DNA from: CAYVBE01 sp964572825
Lineage (GTDB): Bacteria > Planctomycetota > Brocadiia > SM23-32
Direction of reading: 5' to 3'
NCBI GenBank assembly: GCA_964572825.1
Contig: CAZNGS010000015.1
Span: 14,507 to 78,506 of the forward strand
Length of the DNA: 64,000 nucleotides
Every line of letters starts with the position of its first letter. The stretch's first letter is position 1. Below the pieces are notes generated by a model. It saw only the letters and a list, made by a program, of their open reading frames with translations, made no database searches and was not told the origin of the DNA. This document shows positions 47,610 through 55,745 of this stretch, piece by piece. The position numbers and the translations under genes were made by a program.

Positions 47610-47648
47610 CTGGGTTTTCCACCCCGGAACCGATGCGGAGGGGGAAAG

Positions 47649-48266
47649 ATGAGAGCCAGATTCGGACTGTGCACAATCTTGTTGCTGTTCGTTACGCTGA
47701 CCGTGGCCAATGCGGCCGAGGGCTGGACGCGCTTCCGCGGGCCGAACGGGTCCGGAGTGTCCAAGATAAGGGGCCTCCCCACCCGTTGGAGTGCGGACTC
47801 CAATATAGCCTGGAAAACGGAGCTGCCGGTGGCCGGCGTGTCCAGCCCGGTGGTGTGGGGGGATCGCATCTTTGTCACGGGCTACAGCGGCTTCGACCGC
47901 TGGCAGAGGTCAGAGGATTTCAGCGGGCTTAAGCTTCACGTCTTGTGTGTAAGCGCCTCGGACGGATCGACTCTGTGGCACAACGTGATCGACTCCGCGG
48001 GCAAGCGGCGCCGCGGCGGCTACGGCGGCACCCGGCATCACGGCTACTCCAGCGCCACGCCGGCCGTGGATGCGAAAGCCGTCTACGCTTCCTTCGGGCC
48101 CGACGGCGTCTCTGCCCACAGCCACGACGGCGAACGGCTCTGGGAGAGCAGCGTGGGCACCCGCACGGATTCGTGGGGCACCGCCTTTCCGGTGCCGCTG
48201 GACGGCGGCGGGCTGCTGCTGCGCAGCGATTGGGGGCTGTACTGCATAGGGCAGAGCACAGAATAG
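47649..48266 (+). pseudogene. PQQ-like beta-propeller gene with collapsed interior
   Basis: A 205-codon gene with an intact signal peptide (about 1-22) and first blades (WTRFRGPNGSG, SSPVVWGDRIFVTGYSG, HGYSSATPAVDAKAVYASFGPDGV, SVGTRTDSWGT). It jumps directly from there to the C-terminal end of the family (LLLRSDWGLYCIG). In the neighbour at 48,308 the same two segments (VGNRTHGWGT and LLIRSGKALYCIG) are separated by more than 200 residues. A propeller cannot close with this content. The simplest reading is an in-frame internal deletion, with the seam near 48,180. It keeps GGGG-rich upstream sequence and normal codon bias, so it may still be expressed as a truncated exported protein. Confidence 0.75.
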
Positions 48267-48307
48267 TCTGAGCCCAACACGATGGTTCACTTGAAAGAGC
48301 TGGAGAC

Positions 48308-49603
48308 ATGGGATTCAAGGGTTGGGCAGCGTTGGTTCTGACGTTCGCGCTGGGTGTCGCGTCTTTCGCGGCGGAGGAGTGGACGCAGTTTCGCGGCCCT
48401 GGCGGACTGGGCGTCTCGACGGCCACAGGGCTGCCGGTGGAGTGGGACGGCAGCACCAACATTACCTGGAAGACGGACCTGCCGGGCCCGGGCACCTCCA
48501 GCCCTGTGGTTTACGGGGACCGGATGTTCTTGACCTGCTACTCCGGCTACGGTCTCAACGTCCGGGGTCGGGGGGAATCCTCCGGAGGGGGCTCTGGGAA
48601 CATCGAGGACCTGACGCACCACGTCATCTGCCTTGACGCGGACAGCGGCAACATACTGTGGGACAAGAAACTGGACCAGGGCTCGAAGCGGGCCAAATTC
48701 GGCAGTTTTCTGACCTACCACGGCTACGCCTCCAGCACGCCCGCCGTGGATGGGGACGCCGTCTATGTCTTCTTCGGGCCGGTCGGCGTCTTCGCATTCA
48801 GCCACGAGGGCGAGCAGCTCTGGCAGGCCGACGTGGGGAACCGAACGCACGGCTGGGGAACCGGTTCTTCCCCGTTGCTCTACCAGGACAAGGTCATCGT
48901 CAACGCGGGCGTCGAGAGCGGCTCGCTCGTCGCGCTCGATAGGAAGACGGGCGAGGAGGTCTGGAGCCAGGGCGGCATGACCATGACCTGGGTCAGTCCC
49001 ATGCTGGGGGATGCGGGCGACCGGGAGGAGGTCGTCATGAACGTGCGGCGCCAGGTGATGGCCTTCGATCCCGCCACGGGCCGGCAGCTCTGGCATTGCG
49101 ACGGCATTCGGGATTACGTCTGCTCCAGCGTGGTCTCGCACGAGGGGGTGGTGTACGTCATCGGCGGCCGGAGAGGGAAGTGCCTGGCTGTGCGGGCCGG
49201 GGGCGAGGGCGACGTCTCGGACATGCACGTGCTGTGGGAGGCCAGGGTCGGCAGCGACGTCTCCTCTCCGGTCTATCACGACGGCTATCTCTACTGGCCT
49301 CACGAGAAGCGCGGCATCCTCTACTGCGTGAACGCGGAGAACGGCGAGGTCGTTTACCAGGAGAAGCTCCCCTCCGACGGGCCGGCGCCCATGTTCTACG
49401 CCTCCCCCATCCTGGCCGATGGGCGACTCTATTACGTCAGCCGACGGGGCGGCACCTACGTGGTGGCGGCGAAGCCGGAGTTCGAGCTTCTGGCCCACAA
49501 CACGATCGAATCCGACGACACCGTCTTCAACGCCGCCCCGATCGTGGACGAGGACCGATTGCTGATCCGCAGCGGCAAGGCCCTCTACTGCATCGGGAAG
49601 TGA
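48308..49603 (+). CDS. Exported PQQ-like beta-propeller protein
   Basis: A 431-residue protein with a signal peptide (about 1-21, MGFKGWAALVLTFALG). The family opening WTQFRGPGGLGVSTATGLP follows, then successive blades: SSPVVYGDRMFLTCYSG, CLDADSGNILWDKKL, VALDRKTGEEVWSQGG, FDPATGRQLWHCDG, CVNAENGEVVYQEKL and the closing LLIRSGKALYCIG. It is the intact neighbour of the collapsed copy at 47,649 and a relative of 21,107. No metal or haem site is obvious. GAGCTGGAGAC precedes the ATG. These proteins are abundant in planctomycete-type genomes without a proven activity; a scaffold or ligand-binding role is likely. Confidence 0.88.
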   Translation: MGFKGWAALVLTFALGVASFAAEEWTQFRGPGGLGVSTATGLPVEWDGSTNITWKTDLPGPGTSSPVVYGDRMFLTCYSGYGLNVRGRGESSGGGSGNIEDLTHHVICLDADSGNILWDKKLDQGSKRAKFGSFLTYHGYASSTPAVDGDAVYVFFGPVGVFAFSHEGEQLWQADVGNRTHGWGTGSSPLLYQDKVIVNAGVESGSLVALDRKTGEEVWSQGGMTMTWVSPMLGDAGDREEVVMNVRRQVMAFDPATGRQLWHCDGIRDYVCSSVVSHEGVVYVIGGRRGKCLAVRAGGEGDVSDMHVLWEARVGSDVSSPVYHDGYLYWPHEKRGILYCVNAENGEVVYQEKLPSDGPAPMFYASPILADGRLYYVSRRGGTYVVAAKPEFELLAHNTIESDDTVFNAAPIVDEDRLLIRSGKALYCIGK

Positions 49604-49654
49604 ACGGGCACCGGCGCTGTCCTCATCGAGACTGCACAGGACGGGAGACCCATC

Positions 49655-52600
49655 ATGCCAGCACGGTGGCTGCTGATCTTCGGCCTGCTCTGCGCTGCAC
49701 CGGTATGCGCGCAGCGGGGCGGGGACGTTCCCGAGGAGTCCCGCGTGGAGGGCGGCCTGGTGGTCGTTCTGGGCTGCGGCAACGTTGAGCTTCTGTCCCG
49801 GTTCAGGCCGGACGGGCGCTACATCGTGCACGGTCTGGACCGCGACCCCGCCGCCGTGGCGAGGGCGCGCCGGTCCATCCGCTCGGAGGGCCTCTACGGC
49901 CCAATATCGGTGGCCACGCTGCGCGGCAGCCGGTTGCCGTACGCCGACAATCTGGTGAACCTCCTGGTGATGGCGGACCGGGCGCCCGCCGTGGATCGGC
50001 AGGAAATCACACGCGTCCTCGCTCCCGGCGGCAGGGCGGTTTCGCTCGGCGGGACGGAGCCGGCAGCCGGGGGACTGGTGAAGCCGTGGCCGGCGGAGAT
50101 CGACGAATGGACGCACTACCTTCACGAGGCCAGCGGCAACGCCGTTGCGCAGGACACCCGCGTGGGACCCCCGGGGCGCGTGCAGTGGATGTCCTGCCCG
50201 TTGTGGACCCGCGCGCACGAAAAGATGTCCAGCTTCACCGCCATGGTCAGCGCCGGCGGCCGCGTGTTCATGATCCTTGACGAGGCCCCCGTTGCCTCCA
50301 TGGCCATGCCCGCGGACTGGCAGCTCATAGCTCGGGATGCGTTCAATGGGAAACTCCTGTGGAAAAAGCCCATCTCCGAGTGGTGGCCCACCATGTTCGG
50401 CTTCAAGTCGGGTCCCGTGTTCCTGACGCGCCGCCTCGTGGCCGTCGGAGAGCGCGTGTACGTGACGCTCGGGTCGCGTGCGCGGCTGTCCATTCTCGAC
50501 GCCGCCACCGGCGAGGAACTCCGGACTTGCGAGGGCACCGCCAACACGGAGGAGATCATCGTCCACGGCGGCACCGTGTTCATCACCGGCCACGAGCCGG
50601 AGCGAACGGCGGAGAAGCTGCCGACCTGGATCAACAAGGAGAAACGGCCGGCCGTGTTCTCCCTGTGGCATCCCGAGCGGCGCTGGATTAAGGCACTGGA
50701 TGTTGAGAGCGGGGACATCCTGTGGGAGCAGTCCGGGATGGTCACTCCGCAGAGCCTGGCCGCCGATGCGAGGCGCGTCTACTACCACGACGGGGAGCGT
50801 GTCGTCGCACTCGACCGACTCGACGGCGCTCGGGTGTGGCGTTCGGACCCAGATCCCCTGACGAAAACGCCCCGCAGCGACTTCCGCCCGAACCTGGTGA
50901 TTCAGGACGACGTAGTCGTGTTCTCCGGGGGTCCGGAGGAGCTGCCCCGCTACGACGGCGGCTACAATGAGATGATCGCCTTCAACGCGGAGACGGGCGA
51001 GCAGCTCTGGAAGGCCCCACATCTGAACTCCGGATATGAGTCGCCCAAGGACCTCTTCATCATCGGCGGTCGGGTGTGGTCCGGCGCCACCTGTCACAAC
51101 CGACCCATGCCGAAGGTCAGCCCTACGGCGGGGACCGGGACCTTCGTCGGCTACGACCTGCGCACCGGGGACAGCGTGTCCTTCGAGCCGGACGTGCCCC
51201 GGCAGTGGTTCCACCATCGCTGCTATCCCGCCAAGGCCACGACGCGGTATTTCATCACCTCCCGGCAGGGAATCGAGTTCGTGGACGTCGCGAACCAGCA
51301 TTGGGACGTGAACCACTGGGTGCGCGGCGCCTGCCTCTACGGCGTGATGCCGGCGAACGGCCTTCTCTACGCCCCGCCTCACCCCTGCGGCTGCCGCCCC
51401 CTGGCAAAACTGAACGGATTCTGGGCGCTGGGTCCGGAACGATCGGCCGACACCCGGAACGAGGACCCGAGGGTTGAGCGCCACTATGAACGGGAGAAGG
51501 GACCTGCCTTCGGCGATGTCGAACCGGCCGCGCCGCGGCCGTCCTGGCCCACCTACCGACGCGACAACGAGCGCAGTGGATACATCGAAACGGCGGTCCC
51601 CGCCTCAGTGTCGCAGACGTGGCGGGCGGACCTCGGCGGAAAGCTGAGCGCGCCGACCGTGGCGGGCGGGAAGGTGTTCGTTGCACAGGTCGACGCACAC
51701 ACTGTCAACGCGCTCGATGCGGACACCGGCCAGGTCGTCTGGCGATTCCCGGCCGGGGGGCGGGTCGATACGCCGCCCACGCTCAGCGGCGGACTGGCGC
51801 TGTTCGGCTGCGCGGACGGGTGGGTATATGCCCTGCGCGCGTCCGACGGCGCACTCGCCTGGCGTCGCCGCGTCGCACCGGAAGACCGTCTGGTGATGGT
51901 CCGCGACCAGTTGGAGTCGGCGTGGCCGCTCCACGGAAGCGTGCTCGTGCGCGACGGCGTTGCCTGGTGCCTGGCCGGTCGCTCCATGTTCCTGGACGGC
52001 GGCATGAGACTGGTGGCACTCGACGCCGGCACCGGTGAGCTGCTCTCGGACACCCTGCTGGAGGCGGAGGACCTCGGCGCCAGGCTCCAGGACGTGGGGC
52101 GAGACGTGGACCTCTCGCGGGAAGGCGCGCGGGCGGACATCCTGGTGGCCGACGGAGAGAACCTGTACGTGAAGCATCTGCCGTTCGACTTCAACGGTCA
52201 ACTCTCCCTGCTGCATCGCGACGCGCCGGTCAGGACGGATTGGCGAAAAGGGCTCCAGGTCGGCCGACCGCACCTCTTTGCCCCCCAGGGCTTTTTGGAT
52301 GAGACCTGGCACCACCGGTCCTACACCGTGTACGGCAACTGGTTCGGCCATGGGTCCGGTGGATTCTACCTGGCCGCCGGCTCGCAGCCCTCCGGGCGTC
52401 TGCTCGTGTTCGACCGCGACAGGGTTTACGGTTTTGGCAAGCGGCCCCCATACTTCGGCTGGACCACGCCGATTGAATACAGGCTCTTCTCGACCGACAG
52501 GACGCCCGAGGTAAAGGACATCGACGTGAAAGGCGGCTACAGCCTGAAGACTACGTTTGTGACCCATTGGCGCCAGCGAATTCCCATGCACGTTCGGGCC

Positions 52601-52891
52601 ATGGCCAAGGCCGCCGACACAGTGTTCATCGCCGGCCCGCCGGACGTTTTCGACGAAGGACCGCGGAAGACGTACGGCGACATCTCGATCACGCCGGAGA
52701 AGAGCCGGCAGGTCCTGGCCGCGTGGAAGGGCAAGCTGGGAGCCTCGCTGTGGGCGGTCGCGGCGGCCGACGGCGAGAAGCTTTCCGAACTGAAGCTGGC
52801 TGTACCGCCGGTCTGGGACGGCATGGCCACCGCCGACGGCCGCCTCTACCTGGCCTGCACCGACGGCTCCATACTTTGTTTCGCACGGTGA
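49655..52891 (+). CDS. Exported methyltransferase-fold domain fused to PQQ-like beta-propellers
   Basis: A 1,078-residue protein. The signal peptide (MPARWLLIFGLLCAAPVCAQ) is followed by a small Rossmann methyltransferase-like domain (about 28-135). It contains a motif-I-like VVVLGCGNVELL, the acidic HGLDRDPAAVARAR and a LPYADNLVNLLVMADRA strand. A linker (EIDEWTHYLHEASGN) leads to two propeller regions: about 180-590 (LDAATGEELRTCEG, LDVESGDILWEQSG, FNAETGEQLWKAP) and about 620-1078 (LDADTGQVVWRFP, LRASDGALAWRRR, LDAGTGELLSDTL). S-adenosylmethionine is not expected outside the cytoplasm, so the first domain is probably non-catalytic or binds another ligand. GACGGGAGACC precedes the ATG. Confidence 0.85.
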   Translation: MPARWLLIFGLLCAAPVCAQRGGDVPEESRVEGGLVVVLGCGNVELLSRFRPDGRYIVHGLDRDPAAVARARRSIRSEGLYGPISVATLRGSRLPYADNLVNLLVMADRAPAVDRQEITRVLAPGGRAVSLGGTEPAAGGLVKPWPAEIDEWTHYLHEASGNAVAQDTRVGPPGRVQWMSCPLWTRAHEKMSSFTAMVSAGGRVFMILDEAPVASMAMPADWQLIARDAFNGKLLWKKPISEWWPTMFGFKSGPVFLTRRLVAVGERVYVTLGSRARLSILDAATGEELRTCEGTANTEEIIVHGGTVFITGHEPERTAEKLPTWINKEKRPAVFSLWHPERRWIKALDVESGDILWEQSGMVTPQSLAADARRVYYHDGERVVALDRLDGARVWRSDPDPLTKTPRSDFRPNLVIQDDVVVFSGGPEELPRYDGGYNEMIAFNAETGEQLWKAPHLNSGYESPKDLFIIGGRVWSGATCHNRPMPKVSPTAGTGTFVGYDLRTGDSVSFEPDVPRQWFHHRCYPAKATTRYFITSRQGIEFVDVANQHWDVNHWVRGACLYGVMPANGLLYAPPHPCGCRPLAKLNGFWALGPERSADTRNEDPRVERHYEREKGPAFGDVEPAAPRPSWPTYRRDNERSGYIETAVPASVSQTWRADLGGKLSAPTVAGGKVFVAQVDAHTVNALDADTGQVVWRFPAGGRVDTPPTLSGGLALFGCADGWVYALRASDGALAWRRRVAPEDRLVMVRDQLESAWPLHGSVLVRDGVAWCLAGRSMFLDGGMRLVALDAGTGELLSDTLLEAEDLGARLQDVGRDVDLSREGARADILVADGENLYVKHLPFDFNGQLSLLHRDAPVRTDWRKGLQVGRPHLFAPQGFLDETWHHRSYTVYGNWFGHGSGGFYLAAGSQPSGRLLVFDRDRVYGFGKRPPYFGWTTPIEYRLFSTDRTPEVKDIDVKGGYSLKTTFVTHWRQRIPMHVRAMAKAADTVFIAGPPDVFDEGPRKTYGDISITPEKSRQVLAAWKGKLGASLWAVAAADGEKLSELKLAVPPVWDGMATADGRLYLACTDGSILCFAR

Positions 52892-52968
52892 CGGACCTGA
52901 CATGGGGCACGGAAGCGCGGCGAGACCAGTTGGGGAACATCCACGATCCGGGAAACGGAGGTAGCTCG

Positions 52969-55521
52969 ATGCGCAGGATCGGATATGCCGCAGCCGTATA
53001 TGCTTTGTTGGTCGCAGCTTTGGCTGGCACGGTTCGCGCCCAGGATGCCGTAACGCCGGGCGAATTGGTCGTGGAACCCCCGACGCTGATCTGCCTGGGT
53101 TTCGAGTGGCGGGTAAAAGGCGACGAAAACAACGACGCCTCGGTGGCCGTGTGCTTCCGAAGGAAGGGAGCGGATGAGTGGCGCCGGGGCTTGCCGCTCG
53201 ATCCCATCGAGTACAAGACGCGCCTCGGCGAAGACGGTTCGGAGCTGGAGGAACCGCGGGTGGTTAAGGGCTTCGCCGGCAGCATCCTGGACCTGGAGCC
53301 GGATTCGGCCTACCAGGTGCGGCTGGAGATGCACGACCCGGATGGCGTTCAAGGTGAGGGCGTCCGCGAACTTACCCTGAGCACACGGGCGGAACCGCAG
53401 CCCTATCCGGACGGCGAGGTACGCCACGTCTACCCGCCCAATTACAAGGGCCTGAAACAGGAGCCCGCGTACCGCAGCATCATGCACGCCGTCAACGGCT
53501 ACCATCCCTGGTGCGATTGCTACCGGACGGTGCACCCGGACGCCGCCCCGCCGGGAACGGTCATCAAGCTCCACGCCGGCACCTACAAGATCGACCGTTT
53601 CAACTATCGCGAGCCCACCCAGCGGTGGCTGCACGGCACAATCACGCTGGTCGCCGACGGAACACCCGACAAGCCCATCGCCATCGTGGCGGCCGGCGAC
53701 GGGGAGGTGGTCATCGACGGGGACGGCTGCCACAACCTGTTCAACATCAGGGCGGCTGATTATCTATACTTCGAGGGCCTGACCATCCGGAACACGTTCA
53801 TCGCCTTCCACGGCGGTTTCCAGGGCGTGATGGGCTGCAAGGGCCTGACGGTCAAGGACTGCTGGATCGAGAACGTGGCCTACGGCGTGCTGGCCCAGGA
53901 CGGGCGCAGCGAGGGCTTCTACATCGCGGACAACGTGTTCATCGGCAAGAACCCGCACGACCGGTTCAACCCGGAGAGCGGCGGCGCCTGGGGCCGGACG
54001 AAGGCGGGCTATGCGGTCAACCTGTCCGGAAAGGGACACGTGGTCTGCCACAACTATGCGGCGGACTTCTGGGACGTGATGAACGTCTTCACCTCCGCGC
54101 TGGCCGATCCCTTCTACGGCCAGCAGGCGCGGGCGATCGACTTCTACAACAATGACCTCTACAATGGCACGGACAACTTCATCGAGTCGGACGGTACGTT
54201 TGCCAACACCCGCATTCTGCGCAACCGATGCTTTAACTGCCTGGCCGCGCCCCTCTCCGTGCAGCCTGTATACCAGGGTCCGGTCTACTGGGTGCGCAAC
54301 GTCGTCTTCAACGCGGCGGGCGGGGGCACGGGGTTCAAGCTGGTGGGCCGACAGAACGTCCACTGCTACCACAATACGCTGACGTGCTTCCCGACGATGG
54401 ACTTCGTCTCTCGAGAGGTCATGTTGAACAACGCATTCGCCGGGCCGGTGAGGACGCCGGACAGCCGCCGGAAACACATTTTCAGATACTCCGGGCGAGA
54501 CGGCGGCATCCGAGACCACAACGCCTATCGGGTCGCGCATCCGCTGGAGGGCCTCTTCGTCGTGGGCTCGGGGGATAATGCGAATTCACACGCCTCTCTG
54601 AGTGCGCTGTGCCGCGCCACCGGTCTGGAGGAACACGGCCTCACGTTCGGGGACTACAGCGTATTTGCCGGCGCAGAAGAGCCGACCCACGCGCGCTCGA
54701 ACCAGGACCCGCTGGTGGATCCCGCCACGGTCGATCTGCGCCCGGCGGCGGGCTCTCCCCTGATCGACGCCGGGACGGTCATTCCCAATGTCAACGAGGA
54801 TTACGCGGGAGATGCGCCCGACATCGGCGCGTACGAGCGGGGCCGGCCGATACCGCGCTACGGCCCCCGCAAAGGTCCCTACCTGGATCGTCTTGAAGCC
54901 CTGCGGGAAGGGCGCTACCGACCCGGCACCGAGGCGGGCGGCCGAAACCCCGTCCCCGACGAGGCCACGGCGAGCATCGGCCGGCCGGTGACCGGCGTGA
55001 CCGACGAGGACGGCGTCATCGAAGCAATACGCGTGGGTGAGACCACGCTCAAGATAGGTGACCTGGTGTTCGGGACTCCGCGCACTGAGGCCGACGTGCG
55101 GGACGTGGGCGAGATGTGCAACTTTGACATGACAACCGGCATGCCCAGCCACGGGACCGACACGCTGGTGGTGGACGTAACGGATTTCGGCGGCGCCAAC
55201 TGGAAGGACACCAACGGCGAGGGACCGGATTTCTTCATCTTCGAGGCCGGCGCCAACGACAACGTCCTGGTGGCGCCGATACTGGCCGGGGACGTGGTGG
55301 GCAAGGCGGCGGCCATCCGGGGCTCCGCGTGGGGCGACACGGGCATCGCCACACCCATCGGTGCCGGCAACAGCGTCGGCGTGGCCATCGAGGTCACTGA
55401 ACTCTTCGACGAGGACGGGGAGGCGCTTTCGCGCGATGCCGGGCTGAAGGGCCTGCGCATAATCAGCCAGCCCACGGGGATGGACCTCGCCTGCGTCTGC
55501 GCGGTGAAGCCGGAATCCTGA
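52969..55521 (+). CDS. Secreted FN3/beta-helix protein (YGPR-tail family, copy 8) with extra C-terminal domain
   Basis: An 850-residue member with a signal peptide (about 1-24), the FN3-like module (EPPTL at 36-40, LGFEWRVKGDENNDAS, LEPDSAYQVRLEMHDPDGV) and one HVYP...LHAGTYKIDRFNYRE unit. AAGDGEVVIDGDG is followed by the beta-helix (FEGLTIRNTFIAFHGG, GKGHVVCHNYAADFWDVMN, YWVRNVVFNAAG). The family tail PNVNEDYAGDAPDIGAYERG...PRYGPR appears at about residue 630. Another 200 or so residues follow that no other copy has: a beta-rich domain (IGDLVFGTPRTEADVRD, TLVVDVTDFGGANW, FFIFEAGANDNVLV, VAIEVTELFDEDG) that I cannot assign. The ATG at 52969 follows GGAGG and opens the signal peptide. Confidence 0.87.
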   Translation: MRRIGYAAAVYALLVAALAGTVRAQDAVTPGELVVEPPTLICLGFEWRVKGDENNDASVAVCFRRKGADEWRRGLPLDPIEYKTRLGEDGSELEEPRVVKGFAGSILDLEPDSAYQVRLEMHDPDGVQGEGVRELTLSTRAEPQPYPDGEVRHVYPPNYKGLKQEPAYRSIMHAVNGYHPWCDCYRTVHPDAAPPGTVIKLHAGTYKIDRFNYREPTQRWLHGTITLVADGTPDKPIAIVAAGDGEVVIDGDGCHNLFNIRAADYLYFEGLTIRNTFIAFHGGFQGVMGCKGLTVKDCWIENVAYGVLAQDGRSEGFYIADNVFIGKNPHDRFNPESGGAWGRTKAGYAVNLSGKGHVVCHNYAADFWDVMNVFTSALADPFYGQQARAIDFYNNDLYNGTDNFIESDGTFANTRILRNRCFNCLAAPLSVQPVYQGPVYWVRNVVFNAAGGGTGFKLVGRQNVHCYHNTLTCFPTMDFVSREVMLNNAFAGPVRTPDSRRKHIFRYSGRDGGIRDHNAYRVAHPLEGLFVVGSGDNANSHASLSALCRATGLEEHGLTFGDYSVFAGAEEPTHARSNQDPLVDPATVDLRPAAGSPLIDAGTVIPNVNEDYAGDAPDIGAYERGRPIPRYGPRKGPYLDRLEALREGRYRPGTEAGGRNPVPDEATASIGRPVTGVTDEDGVIEAIRVGETTLKIGDLVFGTPRTEADVRDVGEMCNFDMTTGMPSHGTDTLVVDVTDFGGANWKDTNGEGPDFFIFEAGANDNVLVAPILAGDVVGKAAAIRGSAWGDTGIATPIGAGNSVGVAIEVTELFDEDGEALSRDAGLKGLRIISQPTGMDLACVCAVKPES

Positions 55522-55745
55522 GGTGGTTTGTGAGCGGGGACAACGGTGGAGCCATCCAAACCGTGAAGTTTACTGCGCGCACAGAACCAACGAAGCCGAA
55601 GGGTCGCACGATGTTTCACATCCGCCCTGAGGGCCAAGTGACGAGTACACGGCGTGGGGCTGGAACTCGGGCCCTGGGAGTGCACAAGCCGCTGCCGCTC
55701 TGCGGACCGCGAGACTTACTTACAGGAAAGGGACAGAAGAAATGA
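55522..55745 (+). pseudogene. Collapsed remnant of an FN3/beta-helix family gene
   Basis: The frame reads RWFVSGDNGGA, then IQTVKFTARTEP, then MFHIRPEG, and finally HKPLPLCGPR before stopping. Each piece matches a different landmark of the local family in the right order: QWFxxGDDNxNA, TQTVEFTTRTEP, TYHVYPQA and GKPLPHYGPR. Those landmarks are separated by roughly 80, a few and about 450-550 residues in intact copies, so most of the gene has been deleted while frame and order were kept. It has no signal peptide. Its stop overlaps the start of the sulfatase (ATGA), which may be why the frame has survived. Confidence 0.65.

Noticed and set aside
48287..51484. Very long open frame on the minus strand (over 1,000 codons)
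   Set aside because: It lies opposite two well-supported propeller genes and is a by-product of their GC-rich third positions. It has no domains and starts and stops without relation to ribosome-binding sites.
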